From NCBI GenBank assembly GCA_947305815.1, contig CAMZEI010000006.1:1-32336 (forward strand): a stretch of 32,336 nucleotides of DNA, in the 5' to 3' direction. Made by a program: the position numbers and the translations under genes. The notes beneath the pieces are model-generated. The model saw nothing but the letters and a program-made list of their open reading frames with translations, searched no databases and was not told the origin of the DNA. The DNA comes from an uncultured Bacteroidales bacterium. GTDB taxonomy: Bacteria; Bacteroidota; Bacteroidia; Bacteroidales; UBA932. Positions 8,745-18,621 of the stretch are shown here, in pieces (position 1 is the stretch's first letter; each line of letters opens with the position of its first letter).

Positions 8745-9158
8745 ATGGACAGAATTCTGGGTATTGATTACGGCAGGGCTCGCGTCGGCGTTGCGCAGAG
8801 CGATCCGCTGCAGCTGTTTGCCTCTCCCCTCGAGACTGTCCCGGCAGCAAAGATAATAGATTATCTCCAAAAAATCGCCTCTGCCGAGAAGGTCGTGCGC
8901 TTCGTCGTGGGCTATCCCATGAACCTGGACGGCCGCCCCTCGGAAGCCGCCGCCGATGTGGATGCGTTCCTGGTGCGGCTGCGCGAAGCTTTCCCGGATG
9001 TCCCGGTGGAGCTGGAGGACGAGAGGTTCACCTCGGTCCTCGCGCACAGGGCGATGATTGACGGAGGCATGAAGAAGTCGCAGCGCCGCGACAAGGCGTC
9101 GGTTGACCGCATCAGCGCTGCAATTATTCTTCAATCATATTTGGACAGGAAGAAATGA
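8745..9158 (+). CDS. ruvX: Holliday junction resolvase-like RuvX/YqgF
   Basis: MDRILGIDYGRARVGVAQSDP; VVGYPMNLDGRPSEAA; DERFTSVLAHRAM. Confidence 0.93.
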   Translation: MDRILGIDYGRARVGVAQSDPLQLFASPLETVPAAKIIDYLQKIASAEKVVRFVVGYPMNLDGRPSEAAADVDAFLVRLREAFPDVPVELEDERFTSVLAHRAMIDGGMKKSQRRDKASVDRISAAIILQSYLDRKK

Positions 9159-9709
9159 TACAACCAATTTATCTGTATGGTTCGGAAGTGCTCCGCCGCA
9201 AGGCAGAGCCGATGGATATAAGCGACAAGGCCGCCGTGGATGCTCTGGTGACCGATTTGGAAGACACTCTCAAGGCCTCCGAAGGCGTGGGCCTGGCAGC
9301 TCCCCAGATAGGGGTCTCGAGGCGCGTGCTCATAGTTGACGGCCGCGACATGACGGATGCCTATCCGTATCTCAAGGACTTCTACCGAGTGATGATAAAC
9401 CCGCTTGTCCTCGAAGAAAGCTCCGAGCAGTGCGAATTCAACGAGGGCTGCCTCAGCGTGCCCGGCGTGTATGCCGATGTGCGCAGGCCTTCGGTCATCA
9501 AGGTGGAGTACTACGACCGTGACCTGGTAAAGCAGGTTGAGGTGTTCGACCGCTTCGCCTGCCGCATGGTACAGCACGAGATGAGCCATCTGGACGGGGT
9601 CATATTTACCGACCTCGTCGCGCCCATACGCAAGAAGATAATCTCCAAAAAGCTGCAGGGCATAGCCCACGGCAAGGTTTCAACTCATTATAAATCAAAG
9701 CTTAAATAA
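9155..9709 (+). CDS. def: Peptide deformylase
   Basis: GVGLAAPQIGVSRRV; EGCLSVPGVYADV; RMVQHEMSHLDGVIFTD (QHExxHLxG). Confidence 0.96.
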   Translation: MIQPIYLYGSEVLRRKAEPMDISDKAAVDALVTDLEDTLKASEGVGLAAPQIGVSRRVLIVDGRDMTDAYPYLKDFYRVMINPLVLEESSEQCEFNEGCLSVPGVYADVRRPSVIKVEYYDRDLVKQVEVFDRFACRMVQHEMSHLDGVIFTDLVAPIRKKIISKKLQGIAHGKVSTHYKSKLK

Positions 9710-9710
9710 G

Positions 9711-11075
9711 ATGGGAGCTTTTCACGCATATGATATAAGAGGTGTCTGGAACGTCGACTGGGACCGCGACACCGCATACAAGGTGGGATACTTCATCCCC
9801 GGACTTCTCGGCGCCGATAAGGTGCTGGTGGGACGCGACTGCCGTCTTTCCTCGCCCGAAATCCATGATGCCCTCATCGAAGGCATCACCGACGCCGGAG
9901 CCGATGTGACGGATATCGGCCTCTCTTCCACTCCGATGGTGTATTTCGCTACGGCTTACTATGGATTCAAGGCTTCTGTCCAGATCACCGCTTCGCACAA
10001 CCCGGCCAAATACAACGGCCTCAAGGTCTCCCGCGAGAACGCCCTGCCTGTCGGCTACGACGCTGGCCTGGGACAGATTGAGCGCTGGATCAAGGAAGGG
10101 AAAGATATGCCGGGGGCGCCCAGGAAAGGAAGCGTCGCACACCTCGACATCCATGACGATTACATGGCCTTCATGGAGAAGTACAAGGGAGACATCAGCG
10201 GCCTCAAGGTAGTCTTCGACCTGTCCAATGGCATGTCCAACCTCTTCGCCAAGGAAGTCTACGGCGAAGGTTTCCGCTACATTGGCGACGTGATGGACGG
10301 CAGCTTCCCGAACCACGAACCCAACCCTCTGGATCCCGCCAACCTGGTGGCCCTCAAGGAAGCAGTGGCCGAGGAGGGAGCTGACATCGGTGTCATCTGG
10401 GACGGCGATGCGGACAGGGTAATGTTCGTGGACGACCGCAGCCGCTTCGTGGCTCCCGACCTGGTTATTGCCCTCATGGCCAAATACTTCTGCGATGTGC
10501 GCGGTGAGAAGAACCCCCGCGTCCTGCAGGAGATTCGCTCGTCCAAGTCGGTAGGTGAGTTCCTCAAGGCCTACGGTGCCGAGATGCACACCTGGAGGGT
10601 CGGACGCGCATTCGCCGCACCCAAGCTCCGCGAGATAGACGGACTCTGGGGCGGAGAGCTCGCAGGACACTACTATTTCAAGGATTTCTTCTATTCGGAC
10701 AGCGGTCTGCTTTCATCCATTATCGTACTCAGGATAGTCGCTGCCATGAAGGGGGAGGGGATCAAACTCTCCGACATGATGGACTCGATGACCGGCTACT
10801 ACAATTCCGGCGAAGTCAACTTCCGCATAGAGGACAAGGCCGGCGCGATGGAGGCGGTAAGAGCCCATTTCGAGGCTCAGGAGACTCCCGAGGCGGTGAT
10901 GGACTTCGACGGATACCGTCTGGAGTTCCCCGAATGGTGGTTCAATATCAGGCCTTCGAACACTGAGCCCTACCTCCGCTTCATCTGCGAGGCGCGTACC
11001 CCTGAGCTTCTGCAGGCCAGAGTCGCAGAAGTTACATCCCTGCTGGAGGACCGTTTCGGAGCTGTAAAGAAATGA
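9711..11075 (+). CDS. Phosphomannomutase/phosphoglucomutase family phosphohexomutase
   Basis: AYDIRGVW; QITASHNPAKYNG catalytic Ser motif; DGDADRVMFVD; RPSNTEPYLR. Confidence 0.92.
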   Translation: MGAFHAYDIRGVWNVDWDRDTAYKVGYFIPGLLGADKVLVGRDCRLSSPEIHDALIEGITDAGADVTDIGLSSTPMVYFATAYYGFKASVQITASHNPAKYNGLKVSRENALPVGYDAGLGQIERWIKEGKDMPGAPRKGSVAHLDIHDDYMAFMEKYKGDISGLKVVFDLSNGMSNLFAKEVYGEGFRYIGDVMDGSFPNHEPNPLDPANLVALKEAVAEEGADIGVIWDGDADRVMFVDDRSRFVAPDLVIALMAKYFCDVRGEKNPRVLQEIRSSKSVGEFLKAYGAEMHTWRVGRAFAAPKLREIDGLWGGELAGHYYFKDFFYSDSGLLSSIIVLRIVAAMKGEGIKLSDMMDSMTGYYNSGEVNFRIEDKAGAMEAVRAHFEAQETPEAVMDFDGYRLEFPEWWFNIRPSNTEPYLRFICEARTPELLQARVAEVTSLLEDRFGAVKK

Positions 11076-12103
11076 AGAAACTGACACTAATCCTGCTTAC
11101 GCTGCTCATCCTGAGCGGCAACTCTTTCGCTCAGGAGGCTCCCATGACCATGGCCCGCGCCAAGGCCCTCGTGGAGCGTCCTGCGCTCAATCCCGTACCG
11201 TCACTTATCCCCGACCCCAACAGGGTGTCGATAGATACGCTGGATACCAGCGACCCCCGTATCAAGCTCATACTGTGCTCCGATGGCACCTGGCACTACA
11301 CCAAGGACCATGACCTGCTCAATGACGATTCCGTGTACCGCAGGGCATGGAGCGCGGAGAGGGCCAATCCCTACAATGTGGCCTACGACGACCTGCCATT
11401 CAGGAGCATAATCTGGCTGGTGGATTCCACTACGACTTTCTGCGTGCCCTACCAGACCAAGGTGTTTTCCAAGTTCGGACGCCGTCGCGGCCGTCAGCAC
11501 CAGGGTGTGGACCTGCCCTATCCCAAGGGCACTCCCGCACGCGCCGCTTTCCCCGGCAAGGTGCGTATAGCGAAGCGCTTCGGAGGCTACGGCAACCTCG
11601 TGGTCTTGCGCCATCCCAGCGGGCTGGAGACCTTCTACGGGCACCTGTCCCAGATACTCGTGGAGCCCGACCAGTGGGTTGAAGCCGGCGATGTGATAGG
11701 CCTCGGAGGGTCAACCGGCCGCTCGACCGGGCCGCACCTGCATTTCGAGACCAGGTATCTGGGCTACGCCTTCGACCCTCAGTGGCTGATTGATTTCGAG
11801 ACCGGAACCCTGCGCCACGGCGTGTTCGTGCTGCGCCGCCGCTACCTCACTCCCGGCTCCACCTATGTCCCCGAATCCGAGGACGAAGAGGAGCAGATCT
11901 ACCTCACCGAAGAGGAGGAAAGGGCTGAGGAAGAGCGCATTGCGCGCGAGCTGGCTGCCGCCAGGTATCATAAGATACGCTCCGGCGACACCCTCTCCAC
12001 GATAGCCCGTAAGTACGGTACTACCGTGTCCGCAATATGTAAGCTCAACGGTATCAGTCCCAAGACTACCCTCCGCGTCGGCAGGACCATACGGGTTAAA
12101 TAA
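11072..12103 (+). CDS. M23 family peptidase with C-terminal LysM domain
   Basis: Signal peptide; RQHQGVDLPYPKGTPARAAFPGKV...GPHLHFETRYLG; C-term HKIRSGDTLSTIARKYGTTVSAICKLNGISPKTTLRVGRTIRVK. Confidence 0.93.
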   Translation: MKKLTLILLTLLILSGNSFAQEAPMTMARAKALVERPALNPVPSLIPDPNRVSIDTLDTSDPRIKLILCSDGTWHYTKDHDLLNDDSVYRRAWSAERANPYNVAYDDLPFRSIIWLVDSTTTFCVPYQTKVFSKFGRRRGRQHQGVDLPYPKGTPARAAFPGKVRIAKRFGGYGNLVVLRHPSGLETFYGHLSQILVEPDQWVEAGDVIGLGGSTGRSTGPHLHFETRYLGYAFDPQWLIDFETGTLRHGVFVLRRRYLTPGSTYVPESEDEEEQIYLTEEEERAEEERIARELAAARYHKIRSGDTLSTIARKYGTTVSAICKLNGISPKTTLRVGRTIRVK

Positions 12104-12126
12104 TACCAACCGGGTGTTTTCTTCTT

Positions 12127-12166
12127 GCAATTCCGTGACTGAACGGTTACGGAATTGCTTTTTTTT
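12127..12166 (+). terminator. Rho-independent terminator
   Basis: GCAATTCCGT-N12-ACGGAATTGC perfect stem followed by 8 or more T. Confidence 0.9.
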
Positions 12167-12168
12167 GT

Positions 12169-12176
12169 TATATTTG
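12169..12176 (+). promoter_or_regulatory. Candidate -7 promoter element of the rbsK/PUL operon
   Basis: TATATTTG matches TAnnTTTG; 30 nt upstream of ribokinase ATG; no clear -33 element seen. Confidence 0.55.
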
Positions 12177-12206
12177 TGTGATACACTAAATTAATAACAG
12201 CTTTCT

Positions 12207-13109
12207 ATGAGTAAAAACATTCTGGTCATTGGAAGCAGCAATACTGATATGACCGTCAAGACCAAGGAGTTGCCCCGTCCGGGGGAGACCGTCCTTGGGG
12301 GAGTATTCACCATGGGTCCGGGTGGCAAGGGAGCCAACCAGGCCGTTGCAGCCCGCCGTCTGGGAGGTGATGTGAAGTTCATCTGCAAGGTAGGAAAGGA
12401 TATTTTCGGTGACAATGCCGTAGCCGGCTATGCCGCCGAGGGTCTGGACACTTCGGGCATTATCCGTTCGGAGCTGCCCTCGGGTGTCGCCCTCATCTCG
12501 GTGGACGAGCATGCGGAGAACTGCATCGTGGTGGCTTCCGGAGCCAATGCCGATTTCACCGTGGCTGACGTAGAAGCCTCCCGCAAGGCCATTGAGGAGT
12601 GTTCCATACTCCTTCTCCAACTCGAAATCCCCGTCCCTTCGGTAGTTGCTGCCGCGCGCATGGCGAACGAGGCCGGCGCCCAGGTTGTGCTCAATCCCGC
12701 ACCCGCCTGCGAGCTGCCTGAGGAACTCTTCAAATACATCGACATCTTCATCCCCAACGAGACCGAGCTCTCGACATTCAGCGGGATGCCGGTAAGCGAC
12801 GCCGACTCTGCCGCCGCGGCTGCCCGCAAGATGCAGTCCATGGGCGTGGGACGCCTCATCGTCACCATGGGCAGCAAGGGAGCGCTCATAGTTGAGACTG
12901 ACGGCTCGACAGTCTTCGTACCTGCCAAAAAGGTCAAGGCAGTCGATACCACCGCCGCAGGAGATACATTTTGCGGAGCCCTGTGCGTCGCCGTCTCCGA
13001 GGGCAAGAGCCTTGAGGAAGCAGCTCAGTTCGCCGCTGCCGCTTCGGCCCTTACGGTCCAGAAGATGGGAGCCCAGAACTCCATACCTTTCCGTTCTGAT
13101 CTGAATTAA
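12207..13109 (+). CDS. rbsK: Ribokinase (PfkB family)
   Basis: ILVIGSSNTDMTVKTKELPRPGETVLGG, GPGGKGANQAVAARRLGG, VDTTAAGDTFCGALCVA. Confidence 0.92.
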   Translation: MSKNILVIGSSNTDMTVKTKELPRPGETVLGGVFTMGPGGKGANQAVAARRLGGDVKFICKVGKDIFGDNAVAGYAAEGLDTSGIIRSELPSGVALISVDEHAENCIVVASGANADFTVADVEASRKAIEECSILLLQLEIPVPSVVAAARMANEAGAQVVLNPAPACELPEELFKYIDIFIPNETELSTFSGMPVSDADSAAAAARKMQSMGVGRLIVTMGSKGALIVETDGSTVFVPAKKVKAVDTTAAGDTFCGALCVAVSEGKSLEEAAQFAAAASALTVQKMGAQNSIPFRSDLN

Positions 13110-13127
13110 CATTAAAACTACATTGAT

Positions 13128-14141
13128 ATGTTCATCGTCAACAGTTACACGCTTGCAGTTATTCTCTGCTTTGTCACAATGCTCTGCTGGGGCTCATGGG
13201 GCAACACCCAGAAGCTCGCCGCCAAGAGCTGGCGCTACGAACTCTTCTACTGGGACTACGTGATCGGAATGGTCCTGTTCTCGCTCATACTTGCCTTCAC
13301 GGCAGGTTCGATAGGAGCAGAGGGCCGTCCGTTTATCCAGGACCTCGGCCAGGCCAGCTGGTCCAGCATAGGCTGGGTGATGCTCGGAGCTGTGGTGTTC
13401 AACGTCTCCAATATACTCCTGTCCGCTTCGGTATCTATCGCAGGCATGGCAGTGGCCTTCCCTCTGGGAGTAGGCATTGCACTTGTGATGGGCGTGCTCA
13501 ATAACCTCCTCCTGCACCCCGTGGCAGGTCAGAACACCCTGCTCCTCTGGGTAGGTGTCGTGCTGGTGGTGCTTGCAGTTGTCTGCAACGGCATGGCTTC
13601 CGGCAAGGTCTCCAACGAGCAGCGCGATCCCGCGCAGAACCGCAAGGGTATCATCCTCGCGGTGCTCGCCGGACTCATCATGTCCTTCTTCTCCGCTCTT
13701 GTCTATAACGGAGTGGACCTCGCCAACTTCGCCGCCCCCGCAGCCGGCAAGCTCACCCCCTACACCGCTATGGTGGTCTTCGCCCTCGGCGTGTTCCTCA
13801 GCAACTTCATTGTCAACACCATTGTGATGAAGAAGCCCTTCGTAGGCGAGCCCGTCAGCTACAGGCAGTACTTCGCCGGCAGCTTCGGTACCCATCTCGT
13901 GGGCGTACTCGGAGGCTGCATCTGGGCACTCGGTACCTCGCTCAACTACATCTGCGCCGGTACGGCAGGAGCAGCTGTCTCCTACGCCCTCGGACAGGGA
14001 GCACCCATGGTGGCCGCCATCTGGGGCGTGTTCATCTGGAAAGAATTCAAGGGCGCAAGCAAGGGCGTCTACGGCCTGCTGGCCCTCATGTTCGCCCTCT
14101 TCATCGCGGGCCTCGCATGTGTAGTGGTAGCCGGAATGTAA
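13128..14141 (+). CDS. GRP-family (glucose/ribose porter-like) sugar transporter of the DMT superfamily
   Basis: About 10 TM segments; CFVTMLCWGSWGNTQKLA and SYALGQGAPMVAAIWGVFIWKEFKGA. Confidence 0.8.
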   Translation: MFIVNSYTLAVILCFVTMLCWGSWGNTQKLAAKSWRYELFYWDYVIGMVLFSLILAFTAGSIGAEGRPFIQDLGQASWSSIGWVMLGAVVFNVSNILLSASVSIAGMAVAFPLGVGIALVMGVLNNLLLHPVAGQNTLLLWVGVVLVVLAVVCNGMASGKVSNEQRDPAQNRKGIILAVLAGLIMSFFSALVYNGVDLANFAAPAAGKLTPYTAMVVFALGVFLSNFIVNTIVMKKPFVGEPVSYRQYFAGSFGTHLVGVLGGCIWALGTSLNYICAGTAGAAVSYALGQGAPMVAAIWGVFIWKEFKGASKGVYGLLALMFALFIAGLACVVVAGM

Positions 14142-14154
14142 TTTTTGAAGGATT

Positions 14155-17058
14155 ATGAAAGCACTGCAAAACATACTGATAGCAGCTGCACTGCTGCTCG
14201 TCTCCCTCACCGCAGCCGCCCAGGACAAGGCGGTTACCGGCAAGGTGATAGACGAGAAGGGTGCACCCCTGGCCGGAGCGACGCTCGTGGTCCAGGGCAC
14301 TAAGACATATGCAATTGCCGATTTCGACGGCCTTTTCGACATTCAGGCGAAGGCCGGTCAAATAGTTGTGGTGTCCTACCTCGGATATGACGACTATGAG
14401 CTCACGGTCGGAAACTCCCGTTTCTATACCGTATCTATGACCCCTTCGGCGGCTACGATGCTCAACGAGTCCGTCGCAATCGGTTACGGTACGACCACAA
14501 AGAAGGAAATCACCGGCTCCGTCTCGAGCCTAAGGGCTGAGAGCCTTGACAAAGGTGCCTTTGCCGATGCGGCAGGTCTCCTGCAGGGCAAGGTCGCGGG
14601 TCTTTCTATCACCAACCCCAACGGCGGCGACCCCAACGGCTCGATGGAAATACTCCTTCGAGGCACCAATACCCTGTCCGCCGGCCAGGGCCCGCTCATC
14701 ATCATCGACGGTGTCAGCGGAGCTGACCTGCGTACCATCAACTTCCAGGAAGTCGAGTCCATCGATGTGCTGAAGGACGGCTCTGCCGCTGCAATCTACG
14801 GAACCCGCGGTACCAACGGCGTGATTATCATCACGACCCGCCGTGCCAAGGCAGGCTCGACCTCCGTCGAATATCGTGGCCAGGCCATCACCCAGACCCT
14901 CCTCTCGAGGGCTGTCCCTATGGATGCCGACCAGTTCGAGTATGTGGTCACCAATTATAAGTCTTTCGAGAAAGCTCCTCTGTACGGCGCCAAGACAGAC
15001 TGGTTCGAAGAAGTGACCCGCACCCCGTTCTCTCACAGGCACAGCCTTGCAATTGCAGGCGGCTCTGAGAGCTTCTCCCACCGCACCACCCTCAATGTGG
15101 AGCAGAACCAGGGTATGCTCCGCAACAATAACAACAACAAGTACCTCTTCCGCACCAACATACACCAGACTGCACTCGAGGGCTGGCTGACGCTGGACTA
15201 CAATATGACCTACGGGAAGCGCATTTTCAACAACACCCGCAGCGGCATATTCCGTCAGGCTTTCATCCACAATCCCACAGAGCCTGTCTATGATGCGGAC
15301 GACGAGAAGAACGGCGGCTACTACACCATCGGCGGTATGGATTACTACAACCCCGTTGCAATGCTCAACGAGCGACACAGCCAGTACGATGTGGATGATA
15401 TAGCCGTCAACGGCCGCGCCACTATCAACATTCTCCCCATCGAAGGCCTCAAATGGGACAACTTCGTCAGCTTCGGCAACAAGCGCAGCCTGTACACCGA
15501 TTACAAGACCAAGTTTTATCCCGGAGAGACCGGCCTCAAGGGTTCGGCTGAGATCAACAACAGCAAGGAGACCGACCTTCAGTACGAGAGTACCCTCCAG
15601 TACAGCAAGCATATGGACAAGCACAATTTCCAGGCTATACTGGGTTACTCCTACGAGCAGCAGTACTACTTCTCATCCGGCGACTACAACTACGGTTTCG
15701 ATACTGACTTCTTCGGAGTCAACAACATAGGAGCCGGCAAGGCCCTGCTCTCCGGAGCCGCCAATATGGATTCCAACAAGACTTCCAGCCGCTACATCGC
15801 CTTCTTCGGCCGTGCGATGTACAACTACGCCGACAAGTATATGGCTTCCCTGTCGCTCAGGCGTGACGGTTCGAGCCGCTTCGGCGTGAATCACAAGTGG
15901 GGCTGGTTCCCCGCAGTGAGCCTTGGCTGGCGCATGACTGAGGAAGACTTCATGAAGGATGTAAACTGGCTCGATGAGTTCAAGCTCCGCGCCGGTTTCG
16001 GTATGACAGGTAACCAGGACTTCAGCAACTACAAGTCACTGTTCCTCGTCAAGACCAGCGGCAACTTCTACTATGACGGACAGTGGTCGACTTCCTACGC
16101 CCCTGCATCCAACGCCAATCCCGACCTTGCTTGGGAGAAGAAGTCCGAGTTCAACGTAGGTTTCGACGCGACCCTTTTCAATAAGGTCAACGTCACCCTC
16201 GACTACTACTATCGCTACACTTCCAACCTGCTCTACAACTACACGGTCCCCGTGCCTCCGTACAACTATGGCACCCTGTTCACCAATGTAGGTGCAATCA
16301 GCAACAGCGGTATAGAGCTCACTGTCGATGCAACCCCTGTGAGGACCAAGAACGTCACCTGGAACACCACAGTGACCGCCTCGCACAACGACAACAAGCT
16401 CATCTCCTTTACCAACGAGGAGTTCGCCGGTCAGGAATACCGTATCGGCTGGCTCAACACCCCTATCGGAGTGTATTGCCAGAGGCTTATCGAGGGCGAG
16501 AGCATAGGTACCTTCTACGGTCCTAATTACGAGGGCCTCAGGTCTTCCGGCTCTACCATAGTTGCCCAGACCAAGGAGTCCGACTGGGTTAATCTCGGCA
16601 ACGCATATCCCTGGGCCAACATCGGTTGGAGCAACTCTGTGAGCTGGAACGGCTTCACCCTGAATGCAAGCCTGCGCGCTTCTCTGGGCGGCAAGGTATT
16701 CAACCAGATGAGGGCTGTCTATGAGAATATCACCAATCTCGGCATCACCAACGTGCTCGCGAGCTGGCTCAACGAGCCCGAGTTCACCGGCAAGGTGGTG
16801 TATTCCGACAAGTATCTCGAGGATGCGACCTATGTCAAACTCGACAACGTGACCCTTAACTACAATGTCCCGATTAAGAACAAGAGTCTTGTAAAGAATC
16901 TTGACGTGTACCTGTCGGGCCAGAACCTGCTTGTAATTACCGGATATCAGGGCGTCGATCCCGAAGTGGCTCTCACAGGCCTCACCCCCGGTATCGAAGG
17001 TCTCTCCTACTATCCCAGGACCAGGGTGTTCACACTCGGAGTCAATGTCAAATTCTAA
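14155..17058 (+). CDS. SusC/RagA family TonB-linked outer membrane protein
   Basis: Signal peptide; carboxypeptidase-regulatory-like domain; plug PLIIIDGVSGADLRTINFQEVESIDVLKDGSAAAIYGTRGTNGVIIITTRRA; beta-barrel C-terminus ending in F. Confidence 0.97.
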   Translation: MKALQNILIAAALLLVSLTAAAQDKAVTGKVIDEKGAPLAGATLVVQGTKTYAIADFDGLFDIQAKAGQIVVVSYLGYDDYELTVGNSRFYTVSMTPSAATMLNESVAIGYGTTTKKEITGSVSSLRAESLDKGAFADAAGLLQGKVAGLSITNPNGGDPNGSMEILLRGTNTLSAGQGPLIIIDGVSGADLRTINFQEVESIDVLKDGSAAAIYGTRGTNGVIIITTRRAKAGSTSVEYRGQAITQTLLSRAVPMDADQFEYVVTNYKSFEKAPLYGAKTDWFEEVTRTPFSHRHSLAIAGGSESFSHRTTLNVEQNQGMLRNNNNNKYLFRTNIHQTALEGWLTLDYNMTYGKRIFNNTRSGIFRQAFIHNPTEPVYDADDEKNGGYYTIGGMDYYNPVAMLNERHSQYDVDDIAVNGRATINILPIEGLKWDNFVSFGNKRSLYTDYKTKFYPGETGLKGSAEINNSKETDLQYESTLQYSKHMDKHNFQAILGYSYEQQYYFSSGDYNYGFDTDFFGVNNIGAGKALLSGAANMDSNKTSSRYIAFFGRAMYNYADKYMASLSLRRDGSSRFGVNHKWGWFPAVSLGWRMTEEDFMKDVNWLDEFKLRAGFGMTGNQDFSNYKSLFLVKTSGNFYYDGQWSTSYAPASNANPDLAWEKKSEFNVGFDATLFNKVNVTLDYYYRYTSNLLYNYTVPVPPYNYGTLFTNVGAISNSGIELTVDATPVRTKNVTWNTTVTASHNDNKLISFTNEEFAGQEYRIGWLNTPIGVYCQRLIEGESIGTFYGPNYEGLRSSGSTIVAQTKESDWVNLGNAYPWANIGWSNSVSWNGFTLNASLRASLGGKVFNQMRAVYENITNLGITNVLASWLNEPEFTGKVVYSDKYLEDATYVKLDNVTLNYNVPIKNKSLVKNLDVYLSGQNLLVITGYQGVDPEVALTGLTPGIEGLSYYPRTRVFTLGVNVKF

Positions 17059-18621
17059 ATGAAGGGAAGTATGAAAAAGTTTTACGCAATACTGTTCGGT
17101 GCCGCTGCAGTTTTTGCAGCTTCCTGCACCAATCTCGACGAGGAGATTTACTCCCAGATCCCTCAGGCGGAATTCCTCAGCGACCCGGACCATGTAGCAC
17201 TCTACACGTCCAGGCCCTACACCCATCTCCAGGAATGGGGCAACGAGCAGAGCATGCTCACTATGATACTCCAGCTTACCAACGAGACCGTAATCCCCGG
17301 CGACTACGACGGTCACTGGCTTGAGCCTCGTTACAGGGAGCTTCATTCACATCAGATACCTACCAACTGCAAGCTGGTCAGGACCTCCTGGGACTTCTGC
17401 TTCGACGGTATAGCTGCCTGTAATGACGCTATATATGTATTGGAGAATGCTCCCGTCACGGCTGTAACCGCCAAGAGCATCGCCGAGATCAAGGTTCTTC
17501 GCGCGTACTATTATCTTATGGCGGTGGACTGCTGGGGTAGCGTCCCCTTCTCGGTAAACCGCGAAGAGGTCGGCTATCCCGAGCAGAAGGACAGGGTTAC
17601 GATGCTTGGCTGGATTGAGCAGGAGCTCACTGCCAATATCGACCTGCTTGACACCCAGGTATCCAGCAAGACCTACGGCCGTATAACCAGGGAGGTTGCA
17701 AGGTTCCTGCTTGCCAAGATCTACCTCAATTCCGAGAAATGGACGGGCAAGGCCCGCTATGCCGAGTGCGAGCAGATCTGCGATGACATCATGAAGAGCG
17801 GCAACTTCACGCTTGCTGACCGTTACGAGCAGAACTTCGCGATCAACAACGAGAACGGCTCCGAGGCGGTTTTTGCCCTCCCTCACAGCAGCGTCTATAC
17901 CAACTACGCGTTCTATCTCTATGTGATGACCTTCGGTACCGACCTCGCAGAGGCGTACAACATCGAGGGCGCATCCTGGAACGGCGTAATGATCTGCCAG
18001 CCCGATTTCTTCGACACCTACGATCCTGCAGACCTCAGGCGCGACCTCACTTGGCTTCACGGTCAAGTCTATGATGCCGGCGGAAGCAAGTTCAAGCTGA
18101 AGCAGAAAAATGCGGACGGCTCTACCTCGGAAATCGACTATGTCATCACCGCTTCTCCCATCGATCCCGGCAAGTTCGCCAAGGGAATCGGCAGGCTGGA
18201 GGGCGCAAGGATAATCAAGTGGCCCTATCAGACCGACGGCGCGCTCAACAGCTACAAGATCTCGATGGAGAACGACTTCTACCTCATGAGGTATTCGGAT
18301 GTCGTGCTCATGTACGTCGAGGCTCTCCTCCGTCAGAATAAGGCTGTCGAAGCCGCCGCAGTCCCCGAGTTCAAGCAGATCAGGGTACGTGCCGGCCTCG
18401 CTCCCATCGAAGCAGCCGACCTCACGCTGGACGCCCTCTATACCGAGCGTTCACACGAGCTCGCCCTCGAAGGCTGGGCAAGGCAGGACCTCATCCGCTT
18501 CGGTAAATATACCGAGGCCTGGTGGGCAAAGGATGAAGATGACGCTCACGTCGAGCTCCTCCCCATACCCGAAGAGCGCAGGGGAGATAACCCCAACCTT
18601 GGACAGAATCCCGGTTATTGA
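17059..18621 (+). CDS. SusD/RagB family nutrient-binding outer membrane lipoprotein
   Basis: Lipobox FAASC; LRAYYYLMAVDCWGSVPF; RYSDVVLMYVEALLRQNK; ERSHELALEGWARQDLIRFGKY; adjacent to susC. Confidence 0.96.
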   Translation: MKGSMKKFYAILFGAAAVFAASCTNLDEEIYSQIPQAEFLSDPDHVALYTSRPYTHLQEWGNEQSMLTMILQLTNETVIPGDYDGHWLEPRYRELHSHQIPTNCKLVRTSWDFCFDGIAACNDAIYVLENAPVTAVTAKSIAEIKVLRAYYYLMAVDCWGSVPFSVNREEVGYPEQKDRVTMLGWIEQELTANIDLLDTQVSSKTYGRITREVARFLLAKIYLNSEKWTGKARYAECEQICDDIMKSGNFTLADRYEQNFAINNENGSEAVFALPHSSVYTNYAFYLYVMTFGTDLAEAYNIEGASWNGVMICQPDFFDTYDPADLRRDLTWLHGQVYDAGGSKFKLKQKNADGSTSEIDYVITASPIDPGKFAKGIGRLEGARIIKWPYQTDGALNSYKISMENDFYLMRYSDVVLMYVEALLRQNKAVEAAAVPEFKQIRVRAGLAPIEAADLTLDALYTERSHELALEGWARQDLIRFGKYTEAWWAKDEDDAHVELLPIPEERRGDNPNLGQNPGY

